Assembly: GCA_964605655.1 (NCBI GenBank)
Contig: CAZSDK010000020.1
Location: forward strand, 1 to 64,000
Direction of reading: 5' to 3'
Source of the DNA: JAKLIX01 sp964605655
Lineage (GTDB): Bacteria; Bacteroidota; Bacteroidia; Bacteroidales; CAIXZF01
Length of the DNA stretch: 64,000 nt
Below the pieces are notes generated by a model. That model searched no databases. It saw only the letters and a list, made by a program, of their open reading frames with translations, and had not been told where the DNA came from. Within the stretch, counting starts at the first letter, position 1. The number at the start of each line of letters is the position of its first letter. Positions 35,025 through 42,001 of this stretch are shown here, piece by piece. The position numbers were made by a program, and so were the translations under genes.

Positions 35025-36230
35025 ATGGAAAACTTACTGTCTAAAAGGGTCAATAATCTCGCGGAATCGGAAACCCTTGCCATGACCAGGATAAGTCGTG
35101 AGCTGCAGGCACAGGGACATAAGGTGATCAATCTGAGCATCGGGCAACCTGACTTCCACACCCCACAATTCATCAAAGATGCAGCTGTTGAGGCCCTTGA
35201 GCAAAACTACACCCAGTACTCTCCTGTCCCGGGTTATCTCGACCTGAGAGAAGCCATCTGCGAAAAACTGCTGAGGGATAACCAGCTTCCTTATACTCCC
35301 GACCAGATCGTGGTCAGCACCGGGGCCAAGCAGTCGCTGGCCAACCTGGTGCTTTGCCTAATCAATCCCGGTGACGAGGTCATCCTGCCGGTCCCTTTCT
35401 GGGTGAGCTACAAAGAAATGGTGAAACTCGCCGAGGGTACTTCGGTATACCTCCCTACCACCATTGCCACCGACTTCAAGGTCACTCCTGAGCAGTTGGA
35501 GAATGCCATCACTCCCCGAACCAAGATGTTCATGTTCTCGAGTCCCTGCAATCCTTCAGGATCGGTGTACACGAAAGAGGAGCTGAAAGCACTGGCAGCA
35601 GTGTTTGCCAGGCATCCCCAGGTATTTGTGGTATCGGATGAGATCTATGAACTGATACAGTTCGCCCATAAGCATGAGACCATTGCCCAGTTCCCGGAAA
35701 TCAAAGACCAGGTCATCGTGGTCAACGGCGTGTCAAAAGGTTTTGCAATGACGGGCTGGCGTGTAGGATACATCGCGGCTCCAAAGTTCATCGCCAAGGC
35801 TTGTGACAAGTTACAGGGACAGGTCACTTCGGGTACCTGCAGCATCGCTCAGAGAGCCACCTTGAAAGCGCTTTTAAAGGATCCCTCGGATGACAGGGAT
35901 CTTCAGACTATGGTTCAGGCTTTCAGGGAAAGGAGGGATCTGTTGCTGGAGATGCTGAAAGATATTCCCGGTTTGAAGACCAATGTTCCTGAAGGTGCTT
36001 TTTATGTCTTTGCCGATTGCACCCATTATTTCGGAAAGACGGATGGGACCAAAACCATCCGTGATGCCAACGACCTGAGTTTCCACCTTCTTTACCAGGC
36101 TTTTGTTGCCACGGTCTCAGGTTCTGCCTTTGGTGATCCTTCCTGTATTCGTCTCTCCTATGCGACCTCCAAAGAACAGTTGAAGGAAGCAGTGGAAAGG
36201 ATCAGGGTTTGCCTGGCAGCACTCCGTTAG
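35025..36230 (+). CDS. aspC: PLP-dependent class I/II aminotransferase, aspartate aminotransferase type
   Basis: 401-residue fold-type I aminotransferase that exchanges amino groups between aspartate and 2-oxoglutarate or related pairs. The cofactor lysine is Lys238 in VNGVSKGFAMTGWRVGY; SSPCNPSGSVYTKEEL supplies the conserved Asn-Pro-x-Gly contact, and the C-terminal RLSYATSKEQL carries the carboxylate-binding Arg. A leader of about 105 nt follows the putative promoter. The region after the stop is the palindromic repeat array at 36241-36392. Substrate choice within the family is not certain. Confidence 0.9.
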   Translation: MENLLSKRVNNLAESETLAMTRISRELQAQGHKVINLSIGQPDFHTPQFIKDAAVEALEQNYTQYSPVPGYLDLREAICEKLLRDNQLPYTPDQIVVSTGAKQSLANLVLCLINPGDEVILPVPFWVSYKEMVKLAEGTSVYLPTTIATDFKVTPEQLENAITPRTKMFMFSSPCNPSGSVYTKEELKALAAVFARHPQVFVVSDEIYELIQFAHKHETIAQFPEIKDQVIVVNGVSKGFAMTGWRVGYIAAPKFIAKACDKLQGQVTSGTCSIAQRATLKALLKDPSDDRDLQTMVQAFRERRDLLLEMLKDIPGLKTNVPEGAFYVFADCTHYFGKTDGTKTIRDANDLSFHLLYQAFVATVSGSAFGDPSCIRLSYATSKEQLKEAVERIRVCLAALR

Positions 36231-36240
36231 ACGTTTTTTT

Positions 36241-36392
36241 AGCCGAGGGACTCCATCCCCTTAAGGGGATGGAGTCCCTCGGCTAATTATTTTGGCCCCT
36301 TAAGGGGATTGAGTCCCTCTGCTAATTATTTTGGCCCCTTAAGGGGATGGAGTCCCTCTGCTATTTTTTTTGGCCCCCTCAGGGGGATTGAG
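36241..36392. repeat. Array of four 39-bp palindrome-bearing repeats
   Basis: A perfect 44-bp palindrome (36241-36284, 22-bp arms, no loop) is followed by units at about 39-bp spacing. Each carries CCCCTTAAGGGG (36257-36268, 36296-36307, 36335-36346) or the variant CCCCCTCAGGGGG (36374-36386), with GAGTCCCTCTGCTAATTATT-type spacers. It lies between convergent aspC and aspS and probably folds in RNA in both directions. Confidence 0.9.
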
Positions 36393-36404
36393 TCCCTTAA
36401 GTAC

Positions 36405-38156
36405 TTACTCCGGCTTCTGAATGGAGAGATTCAACTCACGGAGCTGTTCCTGTTTGATGGGGGAGGGGGCATCGATCATCATGTCGCGACCGGCGTTATT
36501 TTTCGGGAAAGCGATGAAATCCCTGATGGATTCCTGGCCGCCGAACAAAGCACACCAGCGGTCAAAGCCGAAAGCGATTCCGCCATGGGGAGGGGCCCCG
36601 AATTCAAATGCATTCATCAGGAAGCCAAACTGTTGCTGGGCATCTTCTTCGGTGAACCCGAGTATCCTCAGCATCTTGTTCTGTAAAGCCTTGTTGTGGA
36701 TACGAATGGACCCGCCACCGATCTCAACCCCATTGATCACCAGGTCGTATGCATTGGCCCTGACGGCTCCCGGATCGGTATCAAGCAGGGGCAGGTCTTC
36801 CGGTTTTGGGGAAGTAAACGGATGGTGCATGGCATAAAACCTCCTGGTCTCTTCATCCCACTCCAGTAAGGGGAAGTCGGTGACCCACAAGGGTTTGAAT
36901 TCATTGTTCTTTCTAAGACCCAGCAGGTTACCCATGTGCAGACGGAGCTCACACAGGGCTTTTCTTGTCCTGGCAGCCTCTCCTGCGAGTATCAGCACCA
37001 GGTCACCAGGCTGGGCATCAAAATGAAGAAGGATGGCTTTGAGGTCATCCTGGCCGAAAAACTTGTCGACGGAGGATTTCACCGAACCATCAGTGCCGAG
37101 TTTAATATAGACCAGTCCGGCTGCACCGATCTGAGGTTTTCTCACAAAATCGGTGAGCTCATCGAGTTGTTTTCTGCTATATTCACTGCAACCTTTGGCA
37201 TTGATTCCGACGACCAGGGAAGCATCATCAAAGACCTTGAATCCTTTGCCCTGCACCATAGGAGTGATTTCGACGAAGGTCATCCCGAAACGTATATCTG
37301 GTTTGTCGCTGCCGTATTGTTTCATGGCATTGGTATAATTCATCCGGGGAAGTGTCTCAATATCTTTATTTAAGATGGTCTTGAACAGATGACGGGCCAG
37401 CCCCTCAAAGGTGGTGAGGATATCTTCCTGTGTCACGAACGACATTTCGCAGTCAATCTGGGTGAACTCAGGCTGGCGGTCGGCACGCAGGTCTTCATCC
37501 CTGAAGCATCTTACAATCTGGAAATATCGGTCGAAACCGGCCACCATGAGAATCTGCTTATACGTCTGAGGAGACTGGGGCAGGGCGTAAAATTCACCCG
37601 GATTCATGCGGGAAGGGACCACAAAATCACGGGCGCCTTCCGGTGTGGATTTGATCATGTAAGGGGTCTCGATCTCCAGGAAGTGATTGTTATTGAGGTA
37701 ATTCCTTGTTTCAAAGGCCATCCGGTGTCTCAGTTCCATATTGTCTTTCAGTACCGGTCTCCTTAGATCCAGGTACCTGAATTTCATGCGGATCTCATCG
37801 CCTCCGTCGGTATTGTTTTCGATGGTAAAGGGGGGCAGGACAGATTCATTCAAAATGGAGAAAGTATCGACCAGAATCTCGATGTCGCCGGTCGGCATCT
37901 TGGGATTTTTATTGCTTCTTTCGGCTACCATTCCGGTGGCGCTGATCACCCATTCCCTGCCCAGTTGGCGGGCTTCTTCACATAATGATGCATTGGCTTC
38001 CATGTTGAAGACCAGCTGTGTGATGCCATAACGGTCGCGCAGGTCAATGAAAGTCATCCCTCCCAGGTCCCGCGAACGCTGGACCCAGCCGCTGAGGGTC
38101 ACCCTGGTTTTTTCATCTGCAATTCTAAGTTCTCCGCATGAATGAGTTCGAAGCAT
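36405..38156 (-). CDS. aspS: Aspartyl-tRNA synthetase
   Basis: 583 residues from the ATG at 38156 (MLRTHSCGELRIADE). A TTG at 38180 is rejected as start because it lies inside the -7 box. N-terminal OB anticodon-binding domain (about 1-105: VTLSGWVQRSRDLGGMTFIDLRDRYG), class II catalytic domain with motif 2 (FRDEDLRADRQPEFTQID), a GAD insertion and motif 3 (GGIAFGFDRWCALFGG) near the C-terminus. It charges tRNA-Asp. The bacterial type with the GAD domain is clear from length. Confidence 0.96.
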   Translation of the reverse strand: MLRTHSCGELRIADEKTRVTLSGWVQRSRDLGGMTFIDLRDRYGITQLVFNMEANASLCEEARQLGREWVISATGMVAERSNKNPKMPTGDIEILVDTFSILNESVLPPFTIENNTDGGDEIRMKFRYLDLRRPVLKDNMELRHRMAFETRNYLNNNHFLEIETPYMIKSTPEGARDFVVPSRMNPGEFYALPQSPQTYKQILMVAGFDRYFQIVRCFRDEDLRADRQPEFTQIDCEMSFVTQEDILTTFEGLARHLFKTILNKDIETLPRMNYTNAMKQYGSDKPDIRFGMTFVEITPMVQGKGFKVFDDASLVVGINAKGCSEYSRKQLDELTDFVRKPQIGAAGLVYIKLGTDGSVKSSVDKFFGQDDLKAILLHFDAQPGDLVLILAGEAARTRKALCELRLHMGNLLGLRKNNEFKPLWVTDFPLLEWDEETRRFYAMHHPFTSPKPEDLPLLDTDPGAVRANAYDLVINGVEIGGGSIRIHNKALQNKMLRILGFTEEDAQQQFGFLMNAFEFGAPPHGGIAFGFDRWCALFGGQESIRDFIAFPKNNAGRDMMIDAPSPIKQEQLRELNLSIQKPE

Positions 38157-38177
38157 AATGTTCTTGATTTTGACCGG

Positions 38178-38185
38178 CAAAGGTA
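38178..38185 (-). promoter_or_regulatory. Bacteroidota -7 box (TACCTTTG) for aspS
   Basis: On minus, 38185-38178 reads TACCTTTG, 21 nt before the aspS ATG at 38156; it overlaps the in-frame TTG at 38180 and so decides the start. Confidence 0.6.
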
Positions 38186-38247
38186 ATCAGAATCCCAACA
38201 ATTGGGGAAGGGGTTGATTCTTTATCTTAGCAAAAAATGCATTGATT

Positions 38248-38361
38248 ATGGAGCCTTTGGATATAAAAGGTATCATGGAACGTGCCATGTTGTCGTTCGA
38301 CCAATACCTGGGTTTTGACCAGTCAAAACGGATTACACTGCTAAAAGCGGAGGCTTGGTAA
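38248..38361 (+). CDS. Possible small protein of 37 residues
   Basis: An ATG-to-TAA frame encoding MEPLDIKGIMERAMLSFDQY and 17 more residues, in the gap between aspS and the GNAT gene, both on minus. Upstream, TTG (38202-38204) and TATCTTAG (38223-38230) are 18 nt apart, a reasonable promoter, and the frame ends 5 nt before the convergent GNAT stop. The predicted peptide is amphipathic and helical with no signal peptide. I do not recognise it; it could be chance. Confidence 0.35.
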   Translation: MEPLDIKGIMERAMLSFDQYLGFDQSKRITLLKAEAW

Positions 38362-38365
38362 GGGA

Positions 38366-38824
38366 TCAGGGTTTCATCCATTCATACAGCTGATAATGGT
38401 CGCCGTTCATCCCGAGAAGATCATACACCTTCCGGGCACCGTGGTTGGTAAGATCGACGTACAGACGTATCCCTTTTACATCCTGGGTTTCAATGACTTT
38501 CTCCCTGATAAATTCATACATCCGCCGGAAAACACCCAGACGCCTGAATTCAGGCAGTACATAAACCGATTGTATCCACCATACGTCCCCGTTCCTCCAG
38601 TCACTCCATTCAACAGTGATCATCAGGGAGGCGATCAGTTGTCCTTCCTTCAGTGCAACAAAGTAACGTCCTTTGTTGGGGTCGGAGAACACGGCGCTGA
38701 CACCTGCCAAAAGTACATCAGGATCTAACCGAAGACCTTCTGTTTCCTTTGCCAGCATCTGCTGGAAATGGATAATGCCCTGAAGATGCGCCTTTTCAGC
38801 CCGGGTGATGATAATATCTGACAT
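38366..38824 (-). CDS. GNAT-family N-acetyltransferase
   Basis: 152 residues from the ATG at 38824 (MSDIIITRAEKAHLQGI); a longer frame back to 38929 is unlikely because it adds a non-conserved stretch and enters the purF-like promoter. The acetyl-CoA site is visible in VWWIQSVYVLPEFRRLGVFRRMYEFI (motif A with Arg-Arg-Leu-Gly, about 80-105), and LYVDLTNHGARKVYDLLGM (about 120-138) fits motif B. The substrate is unknown. Divergent from the PurF-like gene (84 nt apart). Confidence 0.87.
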   Translation of the reverse strand: MSDIIITRAEKAHLQGIIHFQQMLAKETEGLRLDPDVLLAGVSAVFSDPNKGRYFVALKEGQLIASLMITVEWSDWRNGDVWWIQSVYVLPEFRRLGVFRRMYEFIREKVIETQDVKGIRLYVDLTNHGARKVYDLLGMNGDHYQLYEWMKP

Positions 38825-38882
38825 CCGTCTGCTCCAATATCTGAACGAAGATAATAAAATCAGAGAAATGCAAAATCTTACA

Positions 38883-38890
38883 TACCTTTG
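38883..38890 (+). promoter_or_regulatory. Bacteroidota -7 box (TACCTTTG) for the PurF-like gene
   Basis: TACCTTTG ends 18 nt before the ATG at 38909 and overlaps the in-frame TTG at 38888, supporting the ATG as the start and a very short leader. Confidence 0.6.
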
Positions 38891-38908
38891 CTCCTTAATA
38901 ATGAGTCT

Positions 38909-40810
38909 ATGAGCGATGCGATCAAGCATGAATGTGGAATTGCCCTCGTTCGCCTTTTAAAACCGCTCGAATATTATCAGTCGAAATACGGAACATCCAT
39001 ATACGGGCTGAACAAGCTTCACCTGCTCATGGAGAAGCAGCATAACAGGGGCCAGGACGGGGCAGGGATTGGATGTGTCAAATTCGACATGAAACCCGGA
39101 TCCCACTACATCAACCGTTCACGCTCCAATGCTGCCAACCCGATAGAAATCATCTTCCGTAAGGTTTTCGATCAACTCAAGGATATCCATGAACGTTGTC
39201 CCCACCGCCTCCAGGATCCTGGCTGGCTGAAAGAGAATGTCGACTTCACCGGGGAATTGTTCCTGGGCCACCTGCGCTACGGGACTTTTGGCAGGTACAA
39301 CCTGGAATATATCCACCCGGTGATGAGGGAAAACAACTGGATTACCCGTAACCTGGTCCTGGTGGGCAATTTCAACCTGACAAACGTTCAGGAACTGTTC
39401 ACCAAGCTGATCGAACTGGGGCAATATCCGACGGAAACCTCCGATACGGTGACCATCCTCGAGAAGATCGGACATTTCCTTGATGAGGAGAACGAGACCT
39501 TGTACCAGGAATTTAAAAAAGAAGGACTCCTTAAAAAGGATATCTCTCATCTCATAGCCAAGCATCTGGACATCAAAACGATACTGATCAATTCCAGTAA
39601 GGAATGGGATGGCGGCTATGCTTTGGCCGGCATGTTTGGTCATGGCGACAGCTTTGTATTGAGAGATCCTGCCGGGATCCGGCCTGCCTTTTATTATTGT
39701 GATGACGAGGTGGTGGTGGCCGCTTCCGAAAGGCCGGCCATACAAACTACGTTCAACGTCAGTGCCTCGAAGATCATGGAGCTCACACCCGGACATGCCC
39801 TGATTATCAAGAAAGACGGGAGCCTGGGTGAGCATCTGATCCGCCCGCCGGTGGAGAAGAAATCCTGTTCCTTCGAGAGGATCTATTTCTCCAGGGGTTC
39901 GGATAAGGACATCTATGAGGAAAGGAAGAAGCTGGGTAAGTTCCTGTGCCCTTCTATCCTGGAGGCCATTGGCTACGATCTTGAAAACACGGTGTTTTCT
40001 TATATCCCCAACACTGCTGCCGTTGCTTTTTACGGTCTGCAGAAAGAAATGGACGCTTATTGCAACCGCGTTGCCAGGGAAAAGATCCTTAACCTGGGCC
40101 GTGTGCCCACCGCTGAAGAACTGGACCATATCCTTTCCCTGCGTCCCCGGCTGGAGAGGGTAGCCATTAAAGACAATGCGCTCCGTACCTTCATCACTGC
40201 CGATCTGCATCGCGATGACCTGGTGGCGCACGTTTATGACATCACCTATGGCACCATCAGGGAAGGTATTGATAGCCTGGTGGTCCTGGATGATTCTATC
40301 GTTAGGGGGACTACTCTGAAACACAGTATCCTCAGGATCCTTGCACGCCTGCATCCAAAGAAAATTGTGGTGGCTTCCTCCGCACCCCAGATACGGTTTC
40401 CCGACTGTTATGGAATTGACATGGCCCGGCTGAGTGATTTTGTTGCCTTCCAGGCTGCCGTTGCCCTGTTGAATGAGACCCACCAGGAACATATCATCAA
40501 CGAGGTCTATAAGAAATGCAAGGAGCAGGAACTGCTGCCGAAAGAGAGAGCGGTTAATTTCGTGAAAGAGATCTACAAACCTTTTCTGCCGGACCAGGTC
40601 TCTGATAAGATTTCCGAGTTGTTGACACCCAAGGGGATACAATCAGAGGTACAGATCGTCTTCCAGAAGATTGAAGACCTTCATGATGCCTGTCCGAACG
40701 ATCTGGGGGACTGGTATTTTACAGGAGACTATCCGACACCCGGTGGGAACAGGGTTGCCAACCGTTCTTTCATCAATTACATAGAGGGTCGCTCGGAAAG
40801 GGCTTATTAA
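38909..40810 (+). CDS. Amidophosphoribosyltransferase-like (class II glutamine amidotransferase + PRTase)
   Basis: 633 residues. N-terminal Ntn-hydrolase glutaminase: after a predicted 8-residue propeptide the candidate nucleophile is Cys9 (HECGIALVR), followed by KQHNRGQDGAG. The C-terminal phosphoribosyltransferase domain carries the PRPP loop VVLDDSIVRGTT near residue 460. PurF makes phosphoribosylamine, the first step of purine synthesis. It is well over the usual 460-510 residues of PurF, with extra segments in the glutaminase domain and after the PRPP loop, and looks like the long form seen in Bacteroidota. Whether it is the main PurF or a paralog cannot be told here. Confidence 0.85.
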   Translation: MSDAIKHECGIALVRLLKPLEYYQSKYGTSIYGLNKLHLLMEKQHNRGQDGAGIGCVKFDMKPGSHYINRSRSNAANPIEIIFRKVFDQLKDIHERCPHRLQDPGWLKENVDFTGELFLGHLRYGTFGRYNLEYIHPVMRENNWITRNLVLVGNFNLTNVQELFTKLIELGQYPTETSDTVTILEKIGHFLDEENETLYQEFKKEGLLKKDISHLIAKHLDIKTILINSSKEWDGGYALAGMFGHGDSFVLRDPAGIRPAFYYCDDEVVVAASERPAIQTTFNVSASKIMELTPGHALIIKKDGSLGEHLIRPPVEKKSCSFERIYFSRGSDKDIYEERKKLGKFLCPSILEAIGYDLENTVFSYIPNTAAVAFYGLQKEMDAYCNRVAREKILNLGRVPTAEELDHILSLRPRLERVAIKDNALRTFITADLHRDDLVAHVYDITYGTIREGIDSLVVLDDSIVRGTTLKHSILRILARLHPKKIVVASSAPQIRFPDCYGIDMARLSDFVAFQAAVALLNETHQEHIINEVYKKCKEQELLPKERAVNFVKEIYKPFLPDQVSDKISELLTPKGIQSEVQIVFQKIEDLHDACPNDLGDWYFTGDYPTPGGNRVANRSFINYIEGRSERAY

Positions 40811-40813
40811 GCT

Positions 40814-41992
40814 TTACATCAGTTTCTGGTACACCTGCCACCAGCGGTTGGGGATATCGTCTTTGCAGGCGGTCTGGTAGTCCTGGTAAGAGCAGGGCAC
40901 CAGGTAATGTCTCTCGTACTTGGTCTTCAGGTTGGTCTGAACAGGCACCTCCATCCACCAGCGGTCGCTTTTCTTGCTTTTAAAGAATACCATTTCATCT
41001 TTGTGACCGGAAATGGAGACGAGGTATTTGATATAATGCTCTTTTTCAAGCATGGGGAAGTCATGTTTCCTGTTGTAATAACCTTCCAGGAAGTACCAGA
41101 TCATTTGGGCCACCAGGTGGGTGGTCTGGCCGTGGTTATCGCAGGAAGGGTTCACCTCATAAAACCCGATGGAGGTCAGTTTGTCGCTTAACCCGGCATA
41201 CCGTACGATCTGGCACATCTCTTCACCGTAGAATCCATGGGGAGAGGCATTGCCATTGCCGGGAGCGTCGGAATGCCTTACCGATGAGATGTCGACGCTT
41301 ACAATATCTGCATTTCTCACGATGGGTTCGACCTCTTCGAGGTTGGAACGGACGATGCCAAGACGGTAGGTGTCGAAAAGCAGGTTCTTCATCAGCCTGA
41401 TGGCGTCCTGGTCGACAAAATAAGTCTGGTATCCTATGTTGGCGAAGTTGAACAGGTAGTTCGGCTGATGCATGATGATCCGGCTCAGGTACGACTGCGA
41501 CGTACATTCGTCTTCGGTCTTGCCCAGGTCGAAAGAGGAATCCACGGTAACGATGTTGATGATCTGTCCCAGGTCCTCATAAGCCTTATAGTTGGCATAG
41601 GTAAGGTCCTGGCTTCCTCCGATGATAACAGGGATGATCCCGGCCTTCAGGAGTTCAGATACGACAGTGCTTACAGCAAAATAAGTGTCTTCCACATCGA
41701 AGCCCTGCTTGATGTTGCCCAGGTCCACGATCCTGGGATTGTTGGCACCCGGATAGAGCATGTACAGGTAATCCCTGATCAGGTCGGGCGCCAGGGCACA
41801 CCCGCTGTTATTCACAGCAAAACGGTCTTCTTTCACGCCAATGAGCGCGATATCAGTCTCCGTGATCTCAGGAAAATCTCCTTCTCTCAGGTAACTCCTG
41901 AAAAGATCACCTAGCCTTTTTCTCTGATTTTCAGCACAATACTTGAACTGGAACAGTTCCGCCGGCTCAAAATAAAGCGACAAATCTATCAT
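40814..41992 (-). CDS. Arginase/formimidoylglutamase-fold protein with altered metal sites
   Basis: 392-residue ureohydrolase-fold protein. Family members bind two Mn ions through GGxH, DxHxD and SxDxDxxD motifs. Here the matching segments read GGSQD (Gln128 in place of His), VDSSFD (Ser153 in place of His, with Asp151 and Asp155 kept) and SVDISSVRHSD (Asp234 kept, Ser236 in place of Asp). Activity as a normal arginase or agmatinase therefore seems unlikely. It begins 9 nt after topA on the same strand, suggesting an operon. It is probably a non-enzymatic or re-purposed member; the fold call is firm, the role unknown. Confidence 0.8.
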   Translation of the reverse strand: MIDLSLYFEPAELFQFKYCAENQRKRLGDLFRSYLREGDFPEITETDIALIGVKEDRFAVNNSGCALAPDLIRDYLYMLYPGANNPRIVDLGNIKQGFDVEDTYFAVSTVVSELLKAGIIPVIIGGSQDLTYANYKAYEDLGQIINIVTVDSSFDLGKTEDECTSQSYLSRIIMHQPNYLFNFANIGYQTYFVDQDAIRLMKNLLFDTYRLGIVRSNLEEVEPIVRNADIVSVDISSVRHSDAPGNGNASPHGFYGEEMCQIVRYAGLSDKLTSIGFYEVNPSCDNHGQTTHLVAQMIWYFLEGYYNRKHDFPMLEKEHYIKYLVSISGHKDEMVFFKSKKSDRWWMEVPVQTNLKTKYERHYLVPCSYQDYQTACKDDIPNRWWQVYQKLM

Positions 41993-42001
41993 ACCATATT
42001 A

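Noticed and set aside
36241..36392. CRISPR array (39-bp spacing)
   Set aside because: The whole unit including the between-core sequence is repeated, so there are no unique spacers; there are no cas genes.
36309..36686. 125-residue frame starting in the repeat array
   Set aside because: Its first part is translated palindromic repeat (SPSANYFGPLRGWSPSA-like) and the remainder is antisense aspS.
39119..40642. 507-residue frame on the minus strand
   Set aside because: Complete antisense overlap with the PurF-like gene, which has clear motifs and a promoter; the antisense protein shows no recognisable domain.
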